Of a stretch of 64,000 bases of DNA, positions 20,990-35,631 are shown piece by piece. Within the stretch, counting starts at the first letter, position 1. Each line of letters starts with the position of its first letter. This DNA is from Aplidium turbinatum. Its lineage: Eukaryota; Chordata; Ascidiacea; Aplousobranchia; Polyclinidae. The stretch is taken from NCBI GenBank assembly GCA_918807975.1, contig OU964934.1, positions 18,414,001 to 18,478,000 of the forward strand, given 5' to 3'. A program made the position numbers and the translations under genes. Below the pieces are notes generated by a model, which searched no databases, was not told the origin of the DNA, and was given only the letters and a program-made list of their open reading frames with translations.

Positions 20990-22426
20990 TATTGCGTTAT
21001 GCAAGAGAGAACACAATCGGTATCGTTTTTAAAGTTTGCATTTACAAGAACCATGACTTATCACATGCCACGTTTTGCCATCACATACCACTATCGAAAA
21101 ATACTTTTCTAGAAATAATTGAATTGAATTTTTATAGAATTGAATTGAAAATTTTGGCCTGGTACCAATGAAATTATTCTCTCTTTTGTCCAGTCATATC
21201 ATCCTTTCTGAAATCTTATTGTTAGACAGCGAACGCTTGACTAGTCTGGCTTGGCTAGCTATCAGAGATGTGCAGACGTCTTTTTGAAGTAGGCCTATTT
21301 AGGAGTCGGAGTAGACAAGTAGAATTAGAAACTCTTGAAAAAACAGGAGCCAGACTTTGATTTTTTGCCAGTTGATGCTTTTAGAAAACAAATCAATAGC
21401 TTTTTTCCCCTAAAAATCTGAACCTTAAAACATTTGACCAGGCTAACACTCCCAATAGTATTTCAATAAATATAATTTAATTTATGTTGTGGAACATGTT
21501 TTCGTTCATTAGAACTCTTCAGCACAACTGGACCGAAACAAACATTATTCGAAACAAAATTAGCCTACAATATAAATAGATTTCAGCACTAGTGGACCAA
21601 AACGAACGAAAAATTACATACGATATTAATTAGATGAAATTTAAAAAAAAAAAAAAGCCCATTTGAGGAAGTGTCATAGTACCAGATACCAGATCGCCTT
21701 TTCCGGTTAGTTTTTCCCACTTTTGATGCTTTTAGCGTACAAATATTTAAGCGATAGGCCTACTTGGCACAATTGTTAATTTTTGTGTTAGGCCTACCTA
21801 CTTCTATGATTTTCTTTTTAAGTTTTCAATTAAAATGTGCTTATATTTTCATGATAATGAATAAGAAAGGTATAACTATTATAATATTAAAAACCTGAGT
21901 TGTAGTTTGTGGTTTGCGTTCGGATTCGGAGCTTTTGGAGTCTCAAATTGCGGAGTGGAGCTGGATCTGTGACTCCGTATACCACTGCTTGCTATGTAGC
22001 CTAACTGTTCAGGAAGTACTGCGGTCTCGCAGCTACCAAGGTTGCCAAATAATTTGTTTGTCAATTTCTATATACACTTTTTAATCGAAGTAGGTCAAAC
22101 ATCGTAAGTATAAAAGCTATCATGCACTACACTGAGATTGTTATCGTTTTTAAACTCAGGTCAACAAATTTCTGCTATCTGATTCTCAATGCAAACATTT
22201 AGCTACCGTACTGTGTTTCTGCTATATACTTTAACAAGAAAAATCATTATCCCATGATATGCTAAAAATTTACTTCAGCTTGAAATACAAATAAAAAAAA
22301 ATTGTGTGAATAGGAAAATGTGTATTTGCATAGTGTGGTTTACAAAATGTCGGTAAGGCACTGTTACAATTCAGGTGTAACATATGGATGCGGTACATTA
22401 TCGCTACATATGTACATAATTAAAGC
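20990..22426. other. 3' flank of the F-spondin gene
   Basis: AT-rich sequence downstream of the F-spondin stop codon. It contains weak local repeats around ACCGAAACAAACA / ACCAAAACGAACG (21530-21610). I see no gene, RNA or well-bounded element. Confidence 0.4.
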
Positions 22427-25400
22427 TTATGTGCACCGGCACAGACGCTTTTCCACGCGTTTTCCACATGGCAGCTCTCCCCGTCTCGGATATGTTCGAA
22501 TTCTTCGTCGACGAGATTGCTTTCTACGCCCTCTTCCGGATGAACACTCACACGAAGTCCAGTCACTCCATGGCGTCATCAAGCATTTGCTGCCTAGGTT
22601 TGAAAACTTTGTTAAATATCGATGCAATGTCTGAAAACAATGGGCCTACTTCTTTCAACAATACAAACCCGACTTATTCTCTTCAACATCTGAGAATGTT
22701 GTATAGACGACGATAAACACAGTAGAGTTGACAGGGGATCTGGGGAGAAGTTTTGGACTTGGACAAGGGATAATTTTAGGGGCCCGAAACTTTTTCAAGG
22801 GGCTCGGGATTATGAAAAAACCACTGCGTATCCTTTGGATACAGTGCGTTTTTTTTACAATTTTTTTTAAATTTGGGTCCAAAAAATCTCATTGCTACCG
22901 AGTCTAAGATATCAACCGCCTGAATATAGGCCTACAAATATTTATGCGAAAGCTAGTGTGTTTGCAAACTATCTTGACACGTGACAAACCGTTTTGTAGT
23001 TTTGCTTTTTGCTGGTAAACATAGCAGTTTCTTTTAATCAGCAACAAAAACTAAGTATGTAATAATGGCCAACATGATTCAGTGGTATCGCGTCAATTAA
23101 AAAAAATTCTTTAGATTTTGTAAAATTTTAATCGATTTCTGGGGAGCAGAGTTTGAGTTGGGCTCCGACTTAAAACAGGCCACACTTACAACCTTGTTGT
23201 GAAATGCAAACTGTTAATCCACGCCATGGTTTTATGGTTTGTTTTACTCACCACATTTTTTAGCAGGACATCTTTCTTTTTGTTTCAGTAGCGGCTTTAT
23301 GCATTCGCTTGAAGAGGATCTCCCTATCAACATCCGTCTTCTTTTTCGTTGGCCGATTTTTCCGCATTTTGACGACAAGCAATCGCTCCACAGTTGCCAT
23401 GGTGAAGCATCACAAACCGGGACATTTTCCTCTAAACATCAACAACAATAGCATCTCAATGTTTAAGCACTATCTTTCATCAAACAAACATGTTTCCCAC
23501 CCCTTGGTTTTGATCTCATTCTGCACATTTTTCTGTGACATTAGCACATAGCGGTAGACAGGGCCTCCAAGAGCCCTGCCGGGCCCCGGTGCAGATGTTG
23601 CTGCCGGGCCCCCCCAGCGCGACATGTCGCATGATCTCACAAATCACAAGCAAAATTTGTGGTGCGGGTTAATCCACAAGGCCAATGCACACATGGTGTT
23701 CTGAACAGTGTTTCTATTTTAATATCAGATCTGTTTAAAATATAATACAAAGAATACATTAGGTTTAACACTCCATTATTTCACAAAGAATGCAGTATTG
23801 TAGTGGTGTTTACAACTTTAAATTCATCAATACATGAAGAATGCATTGCTATTGGTTCATGACATTAAGAAATACCAAGTTCATTTCTGGATCAATACTC
23901 AATAGGCTGTTGCTTTTTATTTTCACTCCTTTGGTTTTCTTTGCTTGTTTGAGTAAAATTGCATTTATGCAGGATTGGAGGTCACTTTCTCTTCATTTCC
24001 ACAGCAAGTGGTCAGTACTCAGTAGAAAACAAAGTTGAATATATTTCTATTTTCAATCTACCAATGATGTAAATGTACCTACATCTATCACTATACTATG
24101 TATCGAGACTTTACAGACACCTTGCATAACTACAGAATGCCTGTTTGAATCAATATTGACACTTTTCCTGAAATTCAAGAATAAGATTGGAATGGCCTGG
24201 CCAAAAAAGACTGCTAAGAAATAATAGTGAAAACAAACAAAAAGAAAAACTTAAGAAAAAAATATATATATATTTGTTGATATTCATATACTGAACATAT
24301 TTTTGAAAATCAGCACCTTTCTGCAGTGCTGGAAAAAGTAGGTTGCACTGCAACTAGGACACTTCTAATTCTGTCTAGAATTAAAAGTACTTGTACTTCA
24401 ACAGAAGTAAAGACCTATGATTTTTTACTCAAATATCGCACTTTCACTCATCTTTTTTTTTCAATTTCTGTTAGACTGTTATGACATTTGGCCCTGCTAC
24501 AAAGACAAAAATTATTTTCCAGCACTGCTTTTATGAAACTTGCTTGCATTAATATAGCAAAATGAATTAACAAACCCTAAAAACTCAAAAATATTGTACT
24601 GTATATATATCAGAGATCAGAGAAGTTTCATGATTTCAGTATAATTGTAGGCTGTGTTTAGATATATTTACACTATATACTATAGTGTAAATATAGCCTC
24701 AGTAGCGTTGCCAGATAAGGAATGCTGCAATTTGAGAAAAGTTTAAAGCTGTTGAAAACAAAAACTTGTATTGTGGAAATTTTTTGTTAGTCCTGGGCAA
24801 AGATCAAAACCCTAACTTTATTCCTAACCCTTACCTTAATCCTTCCTGACTTTAATCTTAACTCTGGTAACACCGGATTGTAACCATGGCAACAAGTGGG
24901 TAAAAAATAGCTACTTCGATAATTTGTAACCAAAAAAAACAGTTTTGTACCGTACTGAAAAAGTGACAGTGAGAACATCTTGCTCAGCAACTCTAACAAT
25001 ATTTCAATACACATAACAGTCACTGCTTGCTTAAGTGTCATAAACTGACAATTTGTCAGAAACATGCATGGATTACTTTCTGTGTAATTACTGTAACCTA
25101 CCCTGATCAATCAACTACTGATTAAAACATACACACCCAAATATTCACATTAAAGCACCCAGACTAACACTGAAATTAAAACATTGAAATAAACTGAAAT
25201 ATTCACTCACACTGCAATATTTGCATTAAACATAAACACTGAAATATTCACAATAAAACACACATACAGCCCTCCAAATCATTGACAGACATTTCCACCA
25301 CATTCAACTATGCAGGGATTGCAGGCCTTGCCGGTGGACATGTTCGCTAGTCTCTGTCATGATTACACCTAGACTTCCAACAGGATTACAAAGCAGTGAC

Positions 25401-28400
25401 TGCACAGTACACATCTGATCTAACTATTGTTAATTGTAGAGTAAGAATGTACAGTTATACATTTTGGAAGTTGCCTCAGGGTATCTCTCTTGTTTACCAG
25501 TAGTAGCCTTGAAGTGTTTACAATAGACAATGAAAATCTGCAAATGATTTAATTTGACTTGGTGTTGCATTTTTAACAAGCCGAAGGAGGCAGTTCAGTT
25601 GGACCTCCACAAAAACTGCAAATTCAAGGCCTGCACACACTGAAATATGACATAAAATCTACTCTCTGAAACAAGCCTATTCACATAAAGCCTATATTTT
25701 TTAGAGGAGCTTTTCTAGCCTTTCTACCAGAAAAATTTCTGATGTGTCAAAATCAATTGTTTTGGCTAGTTTTGATTCGATGGTTAGCCTGGCCAAATCA
25801 ACAAGACCTTAGCGCTAAAATATTAACATTTTGTCGGGCCCCCTTGAACTAAAAAAATTAAAAATTCTGTAGTTTTTTAAAAAGGAATGCCCATGATGGG
25901 CCAATCGAAATACAAAACTAATATAAAAAACAATATTTTATGCAAAATCGACTTCAGCACGCAAATTTAAACATTTTGACGGGCCCCCTTGAACTAAAAA
26001 AATTGAAAATTATGTATTTTTAAAAAAGGGCATACTCCAGAGGGGGCCCAATCGAAACACGGAACTACTGTAATATAAAAAACAATATTTTATGAAAAAT
26101 CAACCTTTGCACAATTTAAACCGATGCAAATTTAAACATTTTGTCGGCCCCCCCTAAACTGAAATAATTGAAAATTCTGTAGTTTTAAATAAGGGCACAC
26201 CCATGAGGGGGCCCAATCGAAACACGGAACAAATATGATATAAAAACAATATTTTATGCAAAGTTGTTGAAATTTTTAGCGCGTGAATTTAGACATGTTG
26301 TCGGGCCCCCCTGAGCTCACCGGGCCCCGGTGCAATGCACCGGTTGTCCCCCCCTCTTGTGGGCCCTGGCGGTAGAACAATATAAAATTTTTGCGATGCA
26401 AACAAAATTTACCCAAATCTCATTTTTGCAAATATATTTCTAAAAAGGCAACAATTTACAGTTTTTTACTATTTTCTCAAATAACTAAACATTTTTGCCC
26501 AAACTTTCGACTTTTTGTAGCAGAGGAACGACCGACCCCACGCCCTGCATCCATATATCTCCTATACGGTTATGATTCAAACTGATGAAGAAGACTTTAG
26601 AAATACAGCTTTGACCAATAGCTGCTATTCAAACAAAGAGAAAGTTATGAAAAGGTCTTGATTAAAATGGATAAGAATGTGGCATTTTTAAGAAATTCTT
26701 GCTTGATCACGTCATATTTATAATAGGATAGTTTACCAGCCACCTAAACAAGATCAGCCTTGTTGGCTTTCAGGCTGGCGAGTGATGATAAAGGTTAACA
26801 GCAGGCCACAGCAAGAACCCATGCAACAATTAGAGAAAGTATTTACTATCACGACAATGAGAGGTGGAGCATGTCTTTGTTTCCATGACAACGTCGTCAC
26901 ATCTTTGTCCGGTGAGCGATTGAAGAAGAGACCTGAACATACCGAAAATATTGTTGAAATACGTAAATTATTGTGAAATAAACTAACCTAAGAAAGTCAC
27001 TAAACAAGAGACAGAAAGTCATCAAGTTTGATTGGCCCAGAGTATTCAAAGCTTTACAGTAAAGATTAAAGTTTACTTTTCACAACGAAAAACCAAGTTG
27101 TTAGGCTGCTGTTTTGTGCGGAAAACTTAAGAGATTTTTGGTTAAATTTAATCTAATCAGTGTAAGTTTCAAATATGTGTATTTAAATAGGTGTCAAAGC
27201 ATTAACTAATTGCCAATTTGATTCATTTCAGCCAAATTTCACGTGTTGGTTTGCAAAGTTTTCTGTTGTTTCGAATAAGAAGATGTATAATGAAATAGAA
27301 GTCAATGGTCTCCCTAAAACTGAATGGCACTTTCTGATCCGATCTTGATAATTTCCGCTCCCATCAAGAAATTCTCCGATCTAACAGAAGAAGCTCCAAG
27401 TTCAGGTTCGACTAAAGTAAAACTCTTACAACTCAGCTGGTAAACTTCGTCATTTTTACATAATATTGTTGAGTTTTAACCAACTTTTTGTTGCAAATTT
27501 TATTTGTTAGTTCATAGCTTGAGAAAACTAAGACATACCGTTTTCGAAAAGTTTCACATGATTGGTGGCACGGAGTCCAAGGCGTCCAATCAGAGTACAA
27601 GCATCCTGATGACGTCGCCGTGACGTCACATGACACCATGCAAATATTCGTCTCCATTTCAAAGTCCTGGCAATTGGAAGAGCTTGCTGATCGATTCAGA
27701 AATCGCTTTCGAAACGTTTCCCCTGGTAATCACACAGAAATTCATAAATATTCACTAATTGATGATGATGAAGATACCAAATGATGACTGACAGAACGGT
27801 GCCCTGATATATAAAGCTGAAAAACGAGAGGTCACAAAATATGAAAAATCTAGCCAAAAGTAACATTCCCAATCCTTATTATAGCTTTGCAGTTTGAAAG
27901 CAAAGGATAAAATATACAATGATCCATGAACTAGTTCAAGATGCAATAAAACGCTTGAATAATCGCTTGTACAATTTTAAGATAAACAAATTAGTTTTAG
28001 ATCTAATTTGTCAAGAGACAGCCAATATCAGACATGTTCAGAACCAATTTTATTTTGAATGCAACGGACTTTTACGTTTTGAAAACCAGCATACAACGCA
28101 ACTCTTCAATAACAACTTAATTGGCAGACAAAGCCGTGTTATTTACTTGTAATCATTTTTGAATCACTCGTTGAGCTTTTGATTTTCAGTTCGGAGTGTC
28201 GTTGCAGTTATAGTGCAAAGTCAGATTTATCTCAATAATTTTTATTTTATGTATATTGCAGATTTGTAATTTCTGATGAGGACACAAGTACGTGTCGAAA
28301 ACGTTAGAGTATTTTATTTTAATTAGTTGTTTTTTTAGTGTAACACGTTATGTTAAACCCGTTCAAGTTGCTTTGTCGGTCCATGGTTCTCTCTCTCTCG

Positions 28401-31400
28401 TTTGACTTGTAGTAGCTTAGATTGGCAATGCCTCATCGTGCAGCCATGATACGGTAGTTGGGTCCAGTTTGCGAATACCAATGATTCCACTTGGGGACCG
28501 TGAGATGGGGCATTCGTGGAGTATGTGTTGCGGTTGTGGGTCCATGGTTTAACAAAGCAAATTCTCTACCAAAGCTTTAACAACTTAATTTGAAGCAAAA
28601 AGAAACCAAGGCAACAATATTTATTTTAAACCAGGTTTTTCCTTGGTTATTAATTGATATGGACCACTTTTAAAATGTTTGTTTCAGACACCTCTAGGTA
28701 TTAACATTGCCCACAGTTCAGTGTTTGTCGGTTAGGTTATGAAATTTTTACTTTTTATGGGGCTGTTAGGTTTAAACATTTGCACATTTTCCACAGAAAA
28801 CCAAGTCAAACTAAGTGCATGGCATTACTGTGTTTTCAGTAAATCAGAAAAAAATATGAGAGAGCATATCTGTGCCCTCCTTGAGGAGAAAAGGGTTAAA
28901 CCTTTTCCGCAGGTAGCCGAACAAGGCATCCAAGCAATCCACGGCATGTAGGAACATTCTGAAGTTGATTGTTCATCACAAACAGAATTGTGACATGTGG
29001 TAGTTTCCATTTCGAAGTCTTCACAATCTTCTTCAGTATTGTCTCCTGGAAGAAAAATAAAAAAAATGTGTTTTTTAGAATTAAACACATAAATGTACGA
29101 AACAACACATGTAGGCAGCTGGTGGAAAGAAATGTGGAACAATTCCCAAAAAACTCGGAGACATGGTGATAGCAATCATTGCTGCTTTCAATCCTCATCA
29201 ATTACGCAATAGTTAAAGCGGAGCGGAAGTAAATGTCGTACGCTTGTGATTTAATATAAATAAATTATAAATACGTATAAGGTATACATAAATATAAAGA
29301 TATGAAATAAGATAGACTATAAGTACAGTATATTGAAAATTCTTAAGTGGATAAAACATGCACCGGACAAAAGGTTTAATACTTTAAATGTTAGATTTTT
29401 TAACATAACCATGTGATTCTGAGTTACAGCTGCAGCTGCTACAACTTACTCGACAAGAACCTTTTCCTTAATGTAGTTCCATCTCCACAAGATTCTGAAC
29501 AAGGCATCCATTCCGACCACTCGTCATACTGACAGGTGACGTCACAGCTCGATGACGTCATACACTTGGTATTTTCCATGTAGAAACTGCGGCATGACGT
29601 GTCATCCGATGAAACAAGAGTTCGCTTCCGAAACGCTTGACCGACGCCGCACGTGACAGGACAAGACGACCAATCAGACCACGGCGTGTAAACGCAGCCA
29701 GGCGCATTACGAAACTCTGTTAATTAATAAGAATTGTCTTTGAGTTTCAACCAAAAGGTTCAAAGCTTGGCTTTTTGTCGTATCTAACAGAAAGAGGTGA
29801 CTTCCATAAACTAAACAACAATGAAACAATCATTGTATTATGAGTTTATTTTGACAACATCTAGTCCAGTATAACTTACCGCTTTCACAGAACATCGACA
29901 CCATGCATTGCGTGGTTTGCATCAGTGGTCCACTGCAGTTCAAATCTTTGCTCTGTAGCGCTCTTTTTCGGATAGTCTGACCGACACCGCACGTCACAGG
30001 GCAACCCATCCAAACTGACCAGGGCGAATACTCGCAAGAGCAGGATGCTACATCACACGATGACATTTCTGTGAATAAAATATTTTTATTTTTATGAAAA
30101 TATAGTAGATGCACTGCAGAATACTTAGTAAACGAGATGAAAAATAAAAATTTTCTTTGTTATATTAACAATTCTTTATCAAAGGCAAAAGTGCAGAATA
30201 ACACAGAAACAACGTCCTCTCTCGTGTTGTCGCTATATGTCAGGGCATCCGTTGGTTACGTATTTTTTCGTATTTTTCTGTATTCAGAAACAACGTATTT
30301 TTTCGTCACACCAGATGATGCAGATTTCCAAAACACAGAAAAATCAAAATTATGTTATTTTATTAGAAAGATTTGTCCAAGAAACAACTGCTTCTGCTTT
30401 CCGGCGGATACTCATGTTTAGCGTTGATGCCGATTATGTTCAATGCTAATGTGACTTCTATCCATTTTTGGATCGTATTTGACCAAGGTTTGACAGACAA
30501 ATAAAACAACTCTCTTTCCCTCTCTGAAGCTAATGATGGTAATCAGTGCCGGTCTTTGGGGTGTGCGAACCGTGCGATCGCACAGGGCCCGCAAATTAGG
30601 GGGCCCGCAATTTACTCAGAAAATGCAGTAATTTTTGTCATGTCCAATGGAAAAAATTCAATTCGATTCCCAAGCAAGTACCGGTATCCTTGAAGTCAGT
30701 TGCGGCTTTAGGGTGAGGCAAGTGCTGAGATTGTCGCGTCGGGCCAATTTTATATGCTTTTAGGCCCCCCACGACATTTCACCATGTGCCAAATAGTTAA
30801 CATTGCAGTGTGACAACAGAATTTCGTTTTGTGGCAATTGCATTTAAATAGAATACATGTTACTTTCTATACAAAACCATTGTTATTATGCTATATATAT
30901 GATATGTAGTTTTTAAACTAATCACTTAAAGGTCCCGGATTTTTAAAACGCCATGTATCAAACCACTCAGGAAACTTCACTCTTGTGAAAATTTAAATGC
31001 ATGTTACTTCCAGTATTAAACTATCATTATTATGCCTATGAATCTCTGATTATGCCCTATGCATGTAATTTTTAAAATCTAATATTGAGGGGCCCAGGTT
31101 TTTTGAAAACGCCATGTACCAAATGTTTGACATTGCTCAGTGACAACAGAAACCAAAATTTTCAATCTTGTGGCAACTGTGTTTAGATACATGTTACTTC
31201 CAGTCCAGTACACTACTAAAATGTCATTGTTATTCCATGGGTTGAAAAATAACATTTAAGGGGCCCGGATCTTTTCAAATTGTTTCAAGTTGATTACTCT
31301 GTAAACAATTTTTAAATCTTAATATTCTTGTTATTGTATTTAGATACAGGTATATACAGTTTGTGCAGTAGGCTACATTGTACACTTATTCATTGTTTGG

Positions 31401-34400
31401 ATTTTTTTCACTGAATAGTAATATAATCCTGTGATTGATTGATGATATACCAATGTAATTTTTGTACCAGCAAAGTTTGTTGAACTCCACAATAGAGTTC
31501 CATTAGTGATTTATCCATTAGCTATACCTAATCATTGTAAAAGTGGGGCAAAGAAAAAAAGGATTTAAAAAAAGAGTTGTTGAGCAATTATACAAAGCAT
31601 TCTTCAATTTCTAAGTTTTTAAAATATAACTTACTAGTTGCAGTAAATGCAGTAATGACACCAGTGAATCTACTTCTTTGACAACATCTTAAATGATGTC
31701 ACTACTGGTGGTAACAGATTAATTCCACTAAATTCTGAGGTCAGCTTTGCCTTATTCAAACTCCATCTGCTTGCAATGATGTTAGATCAATAGCAGAAAT
31801 GCTCGATTTCCTCTAAATGTGATGTGCTGGCTAATTTTTACCTAGCTGGTACTAATTGGTAAGTACTAATATAACTGGTAAGTACCGGTACTAATATATT
31901 TCCTGTTGCTGATTTTCCTGATATGATTTGTGCATTCATATACCTGCAGACAGGCTCCATTGTTTCAACTTCAAGGTCTATTGATCAGTGCACTAAGTCT
32001 ATATAGGTATAATTTTAACCAGTAGCCTGCCATACTTTTTATACAGAATATTGAAGTGGGGTTGTTTTTTATTTGTGGTGTGTAAAACAATATTTGTTAC
32101 TCCTACCTACTATGCCAAAGTGCAGAAGCATCGAGCAATGCACATTGCACAAGCAAGGTATCTTCAAAGATGAATTCAGTTGTTCTATCTTGATTACTTT
32201 GGTAAGAAATTCTAGCTAGCTGGTGATCTTTTTATGTTAGTTTTTCATTGTTATCATGCACCGCATACCGTACATTATATTTGGGAAATTTCTATAAAAG
32301 CGTGCAGATTTGGGCAAATCTACGTTCTGCCCCCCCCCCCCCCCAAAGTGGTTTGGTTTCATACGGCTATGTGTGAGAGTGAGAACTATGCTTCATGAAA
32401 CTATGCTTTGTGATTGTGTTAGGCCTCGCTTATTCCCCTAGTGGTCCTTACTGTTGATATATATTCCGCAACTTAGTATTGTCAATTGTCACGGGGAGTT
32501 TGTAAATGTAACCTTACAGGTTGTTGTTACCCTGAGCTACTAGATGTGGCATGCAAATAGCAAGTGCAGTGGTTTTCATTTTTTTATTATGTTATGATAT
32601 ATACTTCATATTTAACTTATTGAGATAGACATCTCAATGTGCTTTTTTCCTTGGATTGAGTAGCTGTATTTATTTTTCAATATGTTTGTACTGTATATAA
32701 CATGAGGTATTTCACCGCAAAGTATTAAGATGCATGATTGCATGGTTTACGTACTTGATGCATGATGTCTTCAATAATAACACCTTCACTCGTCTTCAAA
32801 ATTTCCCCTTGTTGTTTTGCCTGTTGTGGCTTAGTTTCATGTACGAATCCATTTCTAGCCTGCTTAATTATGTTTTAACTTGCATTTGCAGGAATGAGGC
32901 AAACAATTTAATTAAATTCTGCTCTGCCACTGTATAGAAACTGACTCTGACAGAGAATATTGCCCATCTTCAATTGCAGGGTTACTTTGAGTTTGGCAGC
33001 CAGCAGTTTTAGTAAAAACTTTTTCTAAAGTGAACCTGCTCGACATTTTGCAAGCATTTCAAACAATTTCAATCTAGGTACCTACTTCTGAGTTCAGATG
33101 GATTCCGACCAATTTAAGCATAATAAGGAGTCCTTGCTGGTTGCTGTACAGGTACATTTGGTTGGGCTTGTTTCTTTTGCATTGTTGTATTTCATGCTTA
33201 AATATTCCCATAAAACAATATGCACACATTTCTTGAAATTTGAGCATTGTGTTTTTGATGTATTTTTATTCATGCTTTCTATGCATATTTATGCAACCAA
33301 GTAAAAGTAAATCGATTTTCTTAAAACAAATTGGATCAGTAGCGTAGCCATGTGAGGGTTTAGGATTTACAACCCCCCCCCCCCCCTCCTTGGAACGCGT
33401 GTAGTGTCACGATATTGAAAATTATGCTTTCAGTGTTTTGTGCTTTCTAATCAACACTAAATTAGTATGGTATAGATAGGATCTAGAATGCTCTACAACT
33501 GTTTAGTATCCATTAGTAGTCTGCAGGTAACTCGTACAGTCCATGGAAACACTGCAATATCCACAGCTGTGAAAAATTGCACTGACCTTTTATATATAGC
33601 TGATTACAGTGGTTCGTTATACAAAACTTGAATATATCAGAAATTAAGTAAGTTCACTGTCTTAAAGCTTTTTGTCTGACACTCATCGAGATGTATGACG
33701 TCTATTTACATTTTCTAAACTTTGGGTTAACTTTAAAGCATAAAAGTTAGTGGCTTACCGGAATAAGATCGTTATTTGATCAACCAAGGACAAAATTAAT
33801 CAATAATAAAACTGTAATAATCTGGCAAAAAAGCGATTAACCTATGTCTCTAAAACAAAGTTTGTCTAATTTCAAACGAAACTACATTAAAAGAGCTAGT
33901 TTTGCCAATACCAAACATTCAAATATCTCAGCCAGGAATTAGCAACAAGAAAACATAGAGACTTAGCTTTATTTCCGAAAAATGCCCAAGAAAACATGAT
34001 GTTATCCTTTTGCTATGCCACCGGACAGCACCATTTTACAGTAATATTCATACCCATATTTTTGTTGAACATGCTCTCAGAATGCACCAAATTCAAAGTA
34101 ATTTTTCAAAATTTTCTGGGGGAGGCCCCCCAGACCCCCCGCCGCTGGGTGTCGCCTTCGGCAAGCATACCGACAGGCTTCGCCTGCCGGCCGTCAACAC
34201 CCCCCACCCGTTTCTATATACGTTACTGAATTGGATCATTGTCCTTGGGGCCCGCAAAACATATTCCGCACAGGGCCCGAAAAACCCTAAGACCGGCACT
34301 GTGGTAATGCAAGTGATAAAATTCAATTTTCATATCGTTAGCTGATACGTAAGCTTCAATAGCATTAAGCTACTTTTTTACGACAAAAACTAAGATTGAT

Positions 34401-35631
34401 AATATTAGATGAGATTTATTCTGGAAACCTTTCAACGGCGCATGACAGTTTCCTGGTTCAGATGGCCATTGTAAAACACGTGACTTGAAGCGCAGAGATT
34501 GACCACAAGAGGCGCTACACTCCGACCACGAAGTCCACTCTGGAAAAGATTTGAAAATGGATTCTATGTGAGTCAGGCTTCGTGCAAGAATGAAAAAACT
34601 GATAATCTAAAAAGTATTTGAAAGCATACTCTTATACTCACACAAGCAAAAAGCGATAAAGGTGAAAAAATAATTAAGCTTTATCACATCACAATGCAAA
34701 CTAAAAGTCGGTCAAGGTCTCTTTGTGCACCAATGAAACTTCATTGTATCTTCTGGTGTACGAAAAAACAAAAGCCGAAATTAGCGAAAAAATTGATTAT
34801 TATTTATCAAATTAATAGACTTTGTCACCTGAGTACAAGCATTCTGTGACGTCATTTTGATTTACGCACTGTCCACTTCCTTGGCAGATTTCCTTTTCCA
34901 TGATGGATCCACACGCCGCGGAACCAGCACGAAATTTCACCATTCTATTCCTAGTCTGATGTAGAAACAGAAATTTCAGTGTTTGGCATGGCAAATATAA
35001 AATAAAAAGTTGTGAAGCAATCTAACGAATTATGATGCTTGGTTGCGCTTAATAACTGCACTTCTATATTTGAAATCAGGAGTTGTGTGAGCAAAGTCAA
35101 CTCCAGCCTGTAAACGTTACAATTTTTACGTCTTCTGTTGTCATATTTGCGTCATTAGACGTTGAAACAATGAAAGTAGCTGTAATTAAGTGCTAATCCG
35201 CATCACCAAACTTTTTACGGTGCTACATGTAGGCCAGTGTTGCAAAAAAGTTAATAAAATATAAAACTGCAAAAAAATAATATGTCATTACAACATAAAA
35301 ACCGTGTTTCGCGGTGATGATGTTTTGTATATTGTCACAATAATTAACTATACCCACCGCTACAACGTTTGCCTAAACATGATATGTCAGGTAATTGAAA
35401 TGTTTTGTTTTCAAGTTGTAAAGGATTGTTAGCGTTACGACAAATACACTTACATTGTTTCACTGCAATAGCAATACTAACCTTTATACCCCAGCCGCAG
35501 GTAACCCCGCAGGCAGACCATTCATTCCATTCTGAATACATGCAGGTTGGGCTGGCCTTCTCCTGACTGGCTGAAGGCAACTCGGTCTCGTCAATGTTCT
35601 CAGTGACCTCACTGTCACCACATTGTTCACC
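22427..35631 (-). CDS. SPON1: F-spondin TSR array, eight repeats (exons 8-16)
   Basis: Repeat starts: CMYSEWNEWSACGVTCGWG (exon 8), CLYSEWTSWSECSASCGQ (9/10), CEYSPWSVWMGCPVTCGVG (11), CVYTPWSDWSSCPVTCGVG (12), CQYDEWSEWMPCSESCGDG (12), CSYMPWIAWMPCSATCGKG (13), CLYSDWTPWTPCHQSC (14) and CLMTPWSDWTSCECSSGRG (16). The WxxW tryptophan ladder is kept in all, so C-mannosylation is likely. Introns cut most repeats internally after the CG-G motif, so exons carry the second half of one repeat and the first half of the next, which favours unequal duplication of repeats. The last repeat is arginine-rich (RKQSRRRRIRTYPRR) and lacks the usual CG, like the divergent last TSR of vertebrates. Confidence 0.9.

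Noticed and set aside
22429-22716. Plus-strand open frames over the last F-spondin exon
   Set aside because: They are antisense to a well-supported TSR exon.
27314-27380. Possible terminal exon of F-spondin ending after SENFLMGAEIIKIG
   Set aside because: It has an acceptor in phase but would cut off the seventh TSR mid-repeat. The exon at 26847-26932 completes that repeat with the right cysteines and leads in phase to the last TSR at 22427-22593.
28272-28304. CTGATGAGGACACAAGTACG then TGTCGAAAAC, a hammerhead-like core with stem II
   Set aside because: The core words are present but there is an extra G before stem II. I cannot find a convincing stem I partner, and stem III needs a loop of about 40 nt. 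It may be a decayed relative of the 60746-60805 motif but is not supportable as a ribozyme.
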